Shown here one piece after another: positions 27,501 through 34,083 of a DNA stretch of 64,000 nt; the first letter of the stretch is position 1, and each line of letters begins with the position of its first letter. The notes below the pieces were generated by a model that saw only the letters and a program-made list of their open reading frames with translations, was not told the DNA's origin and ran no database searches. Location: NCBI RefSeq assembly GCF_001269885.1, contig NZ_LHVH01000022.1, positions 62,001 to 126,000 on the forward strand, given 5' to 3'. A program made the position numbers and the translations under genes. Source of the DNA: Pseudomonas kilonensis (GTDB taxonomy: Bacteria; Pseudomonadota; Gammaproteobacteria; Pseudomonadales; Pseudomonadaceae).

Positions 27501-30178
27501 AGTCCGTTGCCCAAACCGGTATAGCCAAGCGCCGACACATCGATCTTGTCCGCCGTCACGTCGAAGTCGAGGATCTGGTCACTGGCGCTGGTGGAGCTGG
27601 TGCGGTAGCTGTCGAGTTTCGAGGTGTAGCGGAACACATCGGCCCCCGTACCGCCGGTGAGCTTGTCCACCCCGGTGCCGCCGACCAGGACGTCGTTGCC
27701 GGCGCCGCCGTTGAGGGTGTCGTTGCCCGCGCCACCGAACAGTTGCTCATTGGCCGCGGTGCCGGTCAGCGTGTCGTTGTTCGGCGTGCCATTGATCACA
27801 ATGGCGGTGGGGACGTCCTGCACGGCGAGGGTAAAGCTGTCGCTGACGGTGGCGTTACTGCCGTCGCTCGCGGTGACCTGGATGGCGTAGGTGCCCGACG
27901 CGGTGTCGGGTGGCGTGCCGCTGAAGGTGCGGGTGGCGGCATCGAAGACCAGCCAGCTGGGCAGGGCGCTACCATTGGCGAGCCTGGCGGTGTAGCTCAG
28001 GCTGTCGTTATCCGGGTCGGTGAAGCTGGTGGCCGGCACCACGTAGCTGAACGGGGTGTTTTCGGTGGCGTTCTGATCCACTAGCGGCGTCGCCAGTACC
28101 GGTGCCTGGTTGGTCGGCGAGGTGGTGGCGAAGACGAAGTTGGCGCTGCTCAGGGTGTTGAGGTAATTACCGTCCAGCGCCACTTCGAAGCGGTTGCCAT
28201 TGGCGTCGGCCTCCAGGGACTTGATGTAGGTCTTGGTGCCGGCACTGTTGAGCACCAGGTACACGGTGTTGTTCCTGCCATCTCCCAGGCCGGTGAAGCC
28301 CATGGCCGACAGGTCGATCTTGTCGGCGCTGATGTCGAAGTCGGTGATCAGGTCGCCCAGGTTGGCGCCGCCAGTGTTGTAGTTGCGATAGCTGTCCAGG
28401 CGGCTGGAAAACACGAAGGTGTCCGCCCCGGTGCCACCGGTGAGGGTGTCCATCCCAGCACCGCCGTCGAGCTTGTCGTCGCCGGCGCCGCCACTGAGGC
28501 TGTCGTTGCCTGCCAGGCCGAGCAGGGTGTCGGCCGCATCGCTGCCCAGCAGCGAGTCGCTGCCACTGGTGCCGGTGATGACGCGATTGAAGATGAAGTT
28601 ACTGGCGGTCAAGGTACTGGCCAGGTTGCCCGAGAGGATCAGCTCGAAGCGGTTGCCGCTGGCGTCGGCGTCGAAGTCCTTGATGTAGGTGCGGTCGCTG
28701 GTGGCGTTGTAGCTGACTTGCAGGGTGCCGCCACGGCCATTGCCCAGGCCGGTGAAACCGAGGCCGGCGAGGTCGATCTTGTCCTGGGTGACGTCGAAGT
28801 CGGTGATGGTGTCATCGAAACTGGTGGTCGCGTTGCGGTAACTGTCCGACTGGGCGACGAACCGGAACGTATCGGCGCCAGTGCCGCCGGTGAGTTTGTC
28901 GAGGCCTGCGCCACCCACCAGGATGTCGCCACCGGCCGCACCGTTGATGGTGTCGTTGCCGGCGCCACCGTAGAAAATCTCGGCGGCGGCGCTGCCGAGC
29001 AGGGTGTCGTTGCCCGCCGTACCTTGCACGGTGGTCATCGGCACCGTGGCGCTGACGTAGCTGCCGTCGCCATACACCAGTGTGGCGCCCTTGCTCGTGT
29101 GGCTGATGGTGTTGGCGATGATGGCGTTGCGGTCGGTGCCGTCTTCGTTGCGCTCTGCGACACCGTAGGTCGACAGGTCGCTGCCGCTGATGATGTTGCC
29201 CTGGATGAGGTTGTCGCTGCCGTTGAAGTACTTGCCGGACACGCCCAGGGTGTCGTCGTAGGACTGGATGATGATTTCCGGTACGGCACTGCCCAGGGAA
29301 TTGTTGTTGAGGGTGTTGTCGATGACCTCGACGTGGTTGCTGCCGTAGATGCGGATCCCGGCGCTGGCGTTGTCATGGATGTCGACGCCGGTGACGGTCA
29401 CTTCGCTGGAGAGCTTGACCAGCACGCCTTCGGCGCCGTTGCCATACACCTCGCCACCGGTGATGGTGATGTTGCTGGGGGAGGGGATGTCCTCACTGCC
29501 GCGCTGGATCACGATGCCATTGCCGCCGTTGTCGTAGGCAACGTTATTGGTCATGGTGAAATCGTGGGTGCTGGTGACGACGTTGAAACCGTGGCGGTCG
29601 TTGTTGTAGGCGATGTTGTTTTCGAAGGTGCTGTCGCTGAGGAAGTCGGCGACGAAGCCGTCCAGGCCGTTGCCGTGGGACACGCTGTTCTTGATGACCA
29701 TGTTGACGGTTTGCTCGTGAGGGTCGAAACCGTACCCGGAGCAATCCTTGATCTCGACGCTGTCGAGGGTGACGTTGGAGTCGTAGCCTTCTTCGCCGGG
29801 AATGTAGCCGTTGAACCAGCCGTCGACCTTGCCGGTGGTGCTGTCGCGGTTGCCGTCGATGGTGAGGTTGCTGACGCCGAAGTCGTGGGTTTCTTCGCCG
29901 TAGGCCGAGCGGATGATCCCGGTGATCTTGGTGTCGGAGCCGTCGGCCAGCTTGACCGTGGTGTCGCCCATGCCGTCGCCGTACAGGTAGACGTTGCTCT
30001 TGAGCAGCAGGCAGCCATCGGAAGGTTCCTCTCCCCCCGAAACGATGTACGTACCGGTCGGCATGTACACCTGCCCACCGCCGGCCGCGGCCGCCGCATC
30101 AATCGCACTCTGGATGGCTGCCGTGTCGTCGGTGATGCCATCTCCTTTGGCGCCAAAATTTTGTACGTTGAAAATCAT
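24566..30178 (-). CDS. Secreted mannuronan C5-epimerase with O-acetylhydrolase module (PsmE-like)
   Basis: A 1870-residue modular enzyme acting on alginate outside the cell. Residues 1-383 form the catalytic beta-helix A-module, with Y149, D152 and H154 in GYGFDPHE and K117, the numbering known for AlgE-type epimerases. Calcium-binding R-modules lie at about 384-533, 534-685, 793-943 and 1050-1203, each with GGxGxDxL repeats and a DKIDLSxLGFTGLG-type tail. Two cadherin/Ig-like domains (about 688-788, 948-1048) sit between them. Residues about 1207-1465 are an SGNH esterase: GQSNA (1217-1221), GGSTVNG (1267-1273), GQGEE (1325-1329) and DVWHLH (1437-1442). A last RTX block runs to the C terminus, which ends ELHASDFTA like type I secretion signals. 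There is no signal peptide. P. syringae PsmE has this combined activity. GGAG precedes the ATG by eight bases. Confidence 0.92.
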   Translation of the reverse strand: MIFNVQNFGAKGDGITDDTAAIQSAIDAAAAAGGGQVYMPTGTYIVSGGEEPSDGCLLLKSNVYLYGDGMGDTTVKLADGSDTKITGIIRSAYGEETHDFGVSNLTIDGNRDSTTGKVDGWFNGYIPGEEGYDSNVTLDSVEIKDCSGYGFDPHEQTVNMVIKNSVSHGNGLDGFVADFLSDSTFENNIAYNNDRHGFNVVTSTHDFTMTNNVAYDNGGNGIVIQRGSEDIPSPSNITITGGEVYGNGAEGVLVKLSSEVTVTGVDIHDNASAGIRIYGSNHVEVIDNTLNNNSLGSAVPEIIIQSYDDTLGVSGKYFNGSDNLIQGNIISGSDLSTYGVAERNEDGTDRNAIIANTISHTSKGATLVYGDGSYVSATVPMTTVQGTAGNDTLLGSAAAEIFYGGAGNDTINGAAGGDILVGGAGLDKLTGGTGADTFRFVAQSDSYRNATTSFDDTITDFDVTQDKIDLAGLGFTGLGNGRGGTLQVSYNATSDRTYIKDFDADASGNRFELILSGNLASTLTASNFIFNRVITGTSGSDSLLGSDAADTLLGLAGNDSLSGGAGDDKLDGGAGMDTLTGGTGADTFVFSSRLDSYRNYNTGGANLGDLITDFDISADKIDLSAMGFTGLGDGRNNTVYLVLNSAGTKTYIKSLEADANGNRFEVALDGNYLNTLSSANFVFATTSPTNQAPVLATPLVDQNATENTPFSYVVPATSFTDPDNDSLSYTARLANGSALPSWLVFDAATRTFSGTPPDTASGTYAIQVTASDGSNATVSDSFTLAVQDVPTAIVINGTPNNDTLTGTAANEQLFGGAGNDTLNGGAGNDVLVGGTGVDKLTGGTGADVFRYTSKLDSYRTSSTSASDQILDFDVTADKIDVSALGYTGLGNGLNGTLQVTYSSSTNRTYLKDLTVDANGNRFEVSMAGNFVSSLTASHFVFADQGTPTNVAPVVATPLLDQNASESTPFSYTVASNSFTDANQDVLTYTATLANGSALPAWLSFNATSLTFSGTPTSTAAGNYDVLVKATDPSGASVSDNFALVVADAPANTITGTNNAETLNGTTGADLILGLGGNDTIKAGTGADIVVGGAGRDSLYGGDGADTFRYSNLSDSYRDYDTGGVTATDTIYDFTVGVDKIDVSGLGFLGLGDGTNSTLYMTLNAAGDKTYVKSAEADADGNRFEIALNGNYLNTLTASDFVFGERAQQDILYLPTLGQSNARLLRMSEDDDQSGTSMLVNDLNRYTTYDVRSQFNDADGNGIDIAVGGSTVNGLSTLSAEELQLCWWLTDTNQPGQALLRAVTLLRDQRTELQSIDNVTMGIIWGQGEEAAQEIARATDKAAAAAAYKAATLKVFDYLHAQFGNFNVYLMETGHYSEDAARARGYSEEKIASIVEGVGYVRAAQEAMAAERADVKLAVDYTDLPLRYEVDPLVYPDDVWHLHEESAEIVGQRLADYIADDLGFQGNPDDNNSVQDIFNKGQNQGGMIAGTDQDDTLVGSAGNDTLDGDLGADTLTGGDGNDIYVVDNAFDSVVETNTSTAQIDTVQASVSWTLGANLENLVLTGVSDIDGTGNERRNFITGNTANNVLNGAAGADSMSGADGDDTYFVDNADDSVIETSTNAVTGGIDSVHSSLAAYTLGNNVENLYVDSTGAANGTGNALNNTLFAGAGDNVLDGRDGMDTASYERALSGVTVNLSTSAQQNTVGSGLDTLKFIENLEGSASADTLSGNSAANVLDGGAGNDTLVGGSGDDRLIGGAGTDNLSGGTGADTYAFGALSDMGVGALRDVISGFKSAEFDKLDLTGLDANPLTATVDAFTFIGSSAFDPNNATGQLRFVDGILSGSTNADATPEFEFELVGVKELHASDFTA

Positions 30179-30378
30179 GAGCTTATCTCCGTATCAGGCT
30201 TAAACCTCGGTAGACGCCAACATTCCATCGACGACCTCGGTGTTATGACCCAACGGAGCGCAAAAGTTGTGACCGCATATCGGGGAAAGTGTCAAAAAGC
30301 TGGACTAACTGATCAGCGGTTGTGTGGGGATTGCGCAGGAGTAACGTTCTGTTGACGCTTTCAAGGCCAAGCGATGCC

Positions 30379-30472
30379 CCTTGTGGGAGCGGGCTTGCTC
30401 GCGAAGGCGGCGAATCAGCCACCATTGCCGTGACTGACACACCGCTTTCGCGAGCAAGCCCGCTCCCACAGG
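30379..30472. repeat. REP-like repeat pair
   Basis: CTTGTGGGAGCGGGCTTGCT and AGCAAGCCCGCTCCCACAGG bound a short centre. It lies in the 406-base gap between the divergent epimerase and membrane-protein genes. In the same gap, minus-strand CAACTT (30264-30269) and TCATA (30244-30248) with a 15-base spacer loosely resemble an AlgU promoter for the epimerase; that match is weak. Confidence 0.85.
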
Positions 30473-30498
30473 TTCTATGGCGACTGATGGCGCTTTCC

Positions 30499-30512
30499 TT
30501 GATTGGCATCAA
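30499..30512. promoter_or_regulatory. ANR/DNR (FNR-type) box
   Basis: TTGATTGGCATCAA is a perfect TTGAT-N4-ATCAA site, centred 79 bases upstream of the membrane-protein gene at 30585. It predicts induction under low oxygen or by NO. Confidence 0.8.
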
Positions 30513-30584
30513 CCCCACTTCGGGGATGGCGCGATAACCTCGAATAAACCATCGCCCCGTTGAAGAGGGCGACCGAGGAAGCTC

Positions 30585-31028
30585 ATGAGTTATCCGCTGT
30601 TTCTGACCTTGCACCTGTTTGCCGCGCTGGTGTTCATCGGCACGGTTTTCTTCGAAGTCCTGTTCCTGGAGAGCATTCGCAAGCAACTGCCCGCCAAGGT
30701 CATGGTGCTGCTGGAGCAAGGCATCAGCCAACGCGCCCGGCAGTTGATGCCGTGGGTACTGCTGGTGCTGTTCGGCGCAGGCATTGGCATGGTCTGGCTG
30801 CGCTATTGGCCGGTGCTCTTGTCACCGTTGCAGTCATCCTTCGGTTTGCTGCTGGGGCTCAAGATCCTGTTGGCGGGCAGTGTGCTGGGGCATTTCCTCT
30901 GGGCCATGTGGCTGTTCAGGAGCGGGCGCATGAACGCCCGCTACGTGCACATCATCCATACCAGCGTGTTCCTGCACATGGTTGCGATCGTGCTGCTGGC
31001 CAAGGCCATGTTCTACGTCACCTGGTAA
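30585..31028 (+). CDS. Small four-helix membrane protein of unknown function
   Basis: A 147-residue integral inner-membrane protein with four hydrophobic segments (about residues 6-26, 53-73, 83-105 and 122-144). Histidines lie within or near the segments: H10, HFLW in the third, and HIIHTSVFLHM before the last. This is reminiscent of CopD-like or small haem-binding membrane proteins, but I cannot assign a family. GAGGAAG precedes the ATG. A perfect ANR/DNR box lies upstream and two HemN-type genes lie downstream, so a role in anaerobic haem or electron-transfer metabolism is a reasonable inference. Confidence 0.7.
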   Translation: MSYPLFLTLHLFAALVFIGTVFFEVLFLESIRKQLPAKVMVLLEQGISQRARQLMPWVLLVLFGAGIGMVWLRYWPVLLSPLQSSFGLLLGLKILLAGSVLGHFLWAMWLFRSGRMNARYVHIIHTSVFLHMVAIVLLAKAMFYVTW

Positions 31029-31054
31029 GCGCTGGCGGCGTGGTTCCAAGGCGC

Positions 31055-31068
31055 TTGATACAGGTCAA
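31055..31068. promoter_or_regulatory. ANR/DNR (FNR-type) box, one mismatch
   Basis: TTGATACAGGTCAA matches TTGAT-N4-ATCAA at nine of ten positions. It is centred 63 bases upstream of the HemN-like gene at 31125 and 27 bases after the preceding stop. Confidence 0.65.
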
Positions 31069-31124
31069 GGTGGCCCGACGGGTTACCCCGCAAACTGCTC
31101 GCGCACAGCCACTCGGAGATTGTC

Positions 31125-32498
31125 ATGTTCGACCCGTTCCATACCCTCGGTGAGCGCCCCTCGGGACGTGCCCCTGTGGTGGCTGATTTCGATTGTCCGG
31201 TCGGTACGCGCAGATTCCACGCAGGTGTCGGTTCGCTCGACCTGCTTCGAGGGTTGCGCAGCAGCCGTCAGAAACGCCGACCCCTATCCGTGGCGGTGCA
31301 CTTGCCTTCGCGCTTGCGGCTGGCGTCGTGTTCGCCCCTGGCCAGTGACTGCCGCTGCGGCGAGATCGAGGGCTACCTGCAACGCCTGACCTATGAGTTG
31401 GGGTTGGTCGGTTGTCACCTGGGCGCAGGGCGGCGCGTCGAGCAGTTTTGCCTGACCGGTGGCACACCGGTGATCGCTCATCTGCAGAAGTTGATGAGTG
31501 AGCTGCGCAAGCGCTTCGACTTCAGTGAATACGACGGCGGCGACCACAGCATCGAGGTGGACCTGCACCACACGGATTGGTCGACCATGGGCCTGATCCG
31601 TGACCAGGGTTTCTCCCATGTCAGCATCGGTGTGCCCGACATTGGCGTCGACAGCGATCTGTCGGTCGATTGCTATCAGAACCCGGCACCGATCCATTCG
31701 TTGATCGATGCGTCGCGCACGTTTGGTTTTCGCTCCATCAACATTGACCTGGGCTACGGCCACGCTTGGCAAACACCGAGCAGTTTCGCCCTGAAACTGG
31801 CGACGCTGATCGAACTGGAACCTGACCGGTTGCACGTTTTCGACTATGCCCGCGCGCCGTATCGTTACCGCTCGAAAAACGCCGGGATGGCCGGCGAGTT
31901 TTGCAGCCCGGCCGACAAGGACGCCATGCGGAAAATTTGCTGTGAACAGCTGATTGGCGCCAGCTATCACTACATCGGCCTGGGTCAGTTCGTCAGGGCC
32001 GACGATGACCTGGCGGTGGCCCAGGAGCACGGACGCCTGCATCGCAATTGCCAGGGTTTTACCCGTCACGGTTGCTGTGATCACGTGGGCTTCGGTTTGT
32101 CAGCCATCACGCAGATCGAGCACCTGTACGTACAGAACACCGACGACCTGCTTCACTATTACCAGCAGTTGGATGCCGGGCAATTGCCGGTGTGTCGCGG
32201 CTGGCGCTGTGAAGCGCAGGATCAGGTCAAGGCGAGCGTGACAGAGCAACTGTCCTGTGACCTGGAGCTGGATATCGTGGCCATCGAGGCACGCTTCGGC
32301 CTGGTGTTTCGCGAGCATTTCGCGTCCGTCTGGCCGTCGCTGGAAGTGTTGCAAGACCAGGGATTGATCGAACTGTCGAGCCGGTTTATCGGCATCCTGC
32401 CCGCCGGGCGTTTGAACGTCGATGCGATCTGCAATCTGTTCGACCCAGGACTGGATGACGCAGGCCCACACCCTTTTGAAAAGTTGAACCCATCATGA
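31125..32498 (+). CDS. HemN paralogue lacking the radical-SAM cysteines
   Basis: A 457-residue relative of oxygen-independent coproporphyrinogen III oxidase. It aligns with the neighbouring HemN along most of its length: LSVAVHLP matches LSVYIHIP, TGGTP matches GGGTP, SIEVDLHH matches SIEVDPRT, and the C-terminal domain (CRGWRCEAQDQVKASVTEQL onward) is intact. At the cluster site, HemN has HIPFCQSLCYYCAC (C65, C69, C72, C74). Here the aligned stretch is HLPSRLRLASCSPL, so all four cluster cysteines are gone and HemN Y59 becomes alanine. It cannot bind the 4Fe-4S cluster in the usual way. The reading frame is clean and ends in an ATGA overlap with hemN, so it is probably expressed. Role unknown. 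Confidence 0.8.
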   Translation: MFDPFHTLGERPSGRAPVVADFDCPVGTRRFHAGVGSLDLLRGLRSSRQKRRPLSVAVHLPSRLRLASCSPLASDCRCGEIEGYLQRLTYELGLVGCHLGAGRRVEQFCLTGGTPVIAHLQKLMSELRKRFDFSEYDGGDHSIEVDLHHTDWSTMGLIRDQGFSHVSIGVPDIGVDSDLSVDCYQNPAPIHSLIDASRTFGFRSINIDLGYGHAWQTPSSFALKLATLIELEPDRLHVFDYARAPYRYRSKNAGMAGEFCSPADKDAMRKICCEQLIGASYHYIGLGQFVRADDDLAVAQEHGRLHRNCQGFTRHGCCDHVGFGLSAITQIEHLYVQNTDDLLHYYQQLDAGQLPVCRGWRCEAQDQVKASVTEQLSCDLELDIVAIEARFGLVFREHFASVWPSLEVLQDQGLIELSSRFIGILPAGRLNVDAICNLFDPGLDDAGPHPFEKLNPS

Positions 32499-33883
32499 AT
32501 GCTGCATCCGGTTTCAATCGTGCCCTGGTGGAGAAATACGACCGCCCGGGGCCGCGCTACACCTCCTATCCGACGGCGCCGCAGTTCCACCAGGCCTTTG
32601 CCATGGACGAATACCAGCAGGCTGCCCAGCGCAGTAACCAGGCGCCGCAGCCCAAGTCGTTATCGGTGTACATCCATATCCCGTTCTGCCAGAGCCTCTG
32701 CTATTACTGCGCGTGCAACAAGATCATCACGCGCAAGACCCATCGTGCCGTCGAATACCTGACCTACCTCAAGCGCGAAATTGCCCTGCAGGCGGCCTTG
32801 TTCGACCGCTCGCGCAAACTCACCCAACTGCACCTGGGCGGGGGCACGCCGACTTACCTGACCCATGAGCAACTGGCCGACTTGATGGACTGCCTGCACC
32901 AGTCGTTCGACATGGACGACAGCGACGCCCATGAGTTTTCCATCGAGGTCGATCCGCGGACCATCGATGCGCAACAGATCCAAGGCCTGCGCCAGCTGGG
33001 GTTCAACCGCCTGAGCTTTGGCGTCCAGGATTTCGATGCCCAGGTGCAGATCGCCGTCAATCGAGTGCAAAGCGAAGCCCAGGTCGTCGAGCTGGTGGAG
33101 GCCGCGCGCCGGGCGCGCTTCAAGTCGGTCAGCGTCGATCTGATCTATGGCCTGCCTTTGCAGACCATCGCCAGTTTCGGTGTCACCTTGAGCAAGATCA
33201 TCGCCCTGCGTCCGGACCGGATCGCGGCCTACAGCTACGCCCACCTGCCACAACGGGTGCGGGCGCAACGGATGATCCGGCCAGAAGACATGCCGCCGCC
33301 AGAGCGCAAGTTGGAGTTGCTCGAGCTGACCATCAATCGCCTGACTGAAGCCGGCTACGTCTACATTGGCATGGACCACTTTGCCTTGCCAGATGACGAA
33401 CTGGTACGCGCCCGCGCCCAGGGCAGCCTGCAGCGCAATTTCCAGGGTTATTCCACCCACGCCGACTGCGACCTGATTGGCCTGGGGGTGTCCTCGATCG
33501 GCAAGGTCGGTGACAGCTACAACCAGAACGTCAAGGAGCTTTCCCAGTATTACGCCCGGCTGGATCAAGGCTTGCTGGCGGTGCAGCGCGGTTATCGGCT
33601 GAGTGACGACGATCGCCTGCGGCGCGAGGTCATCAGCGAACTGATGTGTCATGGGCGAATCGATTTCGGCCGGATCGAGAGGGCCCACGGCATTCGATTT
33701 ACCGAGTACTTCGCCGATGCCCTGGAGCGGCTCCAGGAACTGGTGCGCGACGGATTGCTGGACCTTCGCGACGACGAGCTGGTGTTGTTGCCCCAGGGGC
33801 AATTGATGATGCGCAACGTGGCCATGGCTTTCGACGCATACCTGGGGGCGGACCAGACGGTCCAGTATTCACGTACGGTCTGA
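32495..33883 (+). CDS. hemN: Oxygen-independent coproporphyrinogen III oxidase
   Basis: A 462-residue radical-SAM enzyme that decarboxylates coproporphyrinogen III to protoporphyrinogen IX without oxygen, needed for haem synthesis under anaerobiosis. N-terminal EKYDRPGPRYTSYPTAPQF is the HemN signature. The cluster motif C-x3-C-x2-C-x-C is C65, C69, C72, C74 in HIPFCQSLCYYCACNK. GGGTPTYL and the C-terminal domain (RGYRLSDDDRLRREVISELM) are complete. The ATG overlaps the stop of the preceding paralogue, so both are translated from one message, probably under the ANR/DNR box at 31055. Confidence 0.95.
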   Translation: MNAASGFNRALVEKYDRPGPRYTSYPTAPQFHQAFAMDEYQQAAQRSNQAPQPKSLSVYIHIPFCQSLCYYCACNKIITRKTHRAVEYLTYLKREIALQAALFDRSRKLTQLHLGGGTPTYLTHEQLADLMDCLHQSFDMDDSDAHEFSIEVDPRTIDAQQIQGLRQLGFNRLSFGVQDFDAQVQIAVNRVQSEAQVVELVEAARRARFKSVSVDLIYGLPLQTIASFGVTLSKIIALRPDRIAAYSYAHLPQRVRAQRMIRPEDMPPPERKLELLELTINRLTEAGYVYIGMDHFALPDDELVRARAQGSLQRNFQGYSTHADCDLIGLGVSSIGKVGDSYNQNVKELSQYYARLDQGLLAVQRGYRLSDDDRLRREVISELMCHGRIDFGRIERAHGIRFTEYFADALERLQELVRDGLLDLRDDELVLLPQGQLMMRNVAMAFDAYLGADQTVQYSRTV

Positions 33884-33902
33884 AAACTCAAGCTCGCGCT
33901 GG

Positions 33903-34049
33903 GTCTGTAGGAGCTGGCGAAGCCTGCGATCTTTTGATCGTTCCCACGCTCTGCGTGGGAATGCATCCCGTGACGCTCTGCGTCACCTTCCAGAAACGGA
34001 ACGCGGAGCGTCCCTGGCGACATTCCCACGCAGGAGCGTGGGAACGATC
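33903..34049. repeat. Chimeric repeat: half element joined to GATCGTTCCCACGC element
   Basis: 33903-33939 matches the left half of the GTAGGAGCTG...GATCTTTTGA element. At a GATC it switches into a full copy (33936-34049) of the palindromic repeat also found at 10995-11109. The right half of the first element is missing. It lies between convergent hemN and the UvrA-like gene. Confidence 0.8.
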
Positions 34050-34083
34050 GACGGGGGGGCGTGGGCGGGATTTGGGCCAGGTT

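Noticed and set aside
30240..30270. AlgU-type promoter for the epimerase
   Set aside because: The minus-strand match CAACTT-N15-TCATA has one mismatch in the -35, a short spacer and an atypical -10; it is mentioned only as a weak possibility.
28718..30355. 545-codon plus-strand frame
   Set aside because: Antisense shadow of the epimerase N-terminal half, with the same repetitive composition and no ribosome site or recognisable domain.
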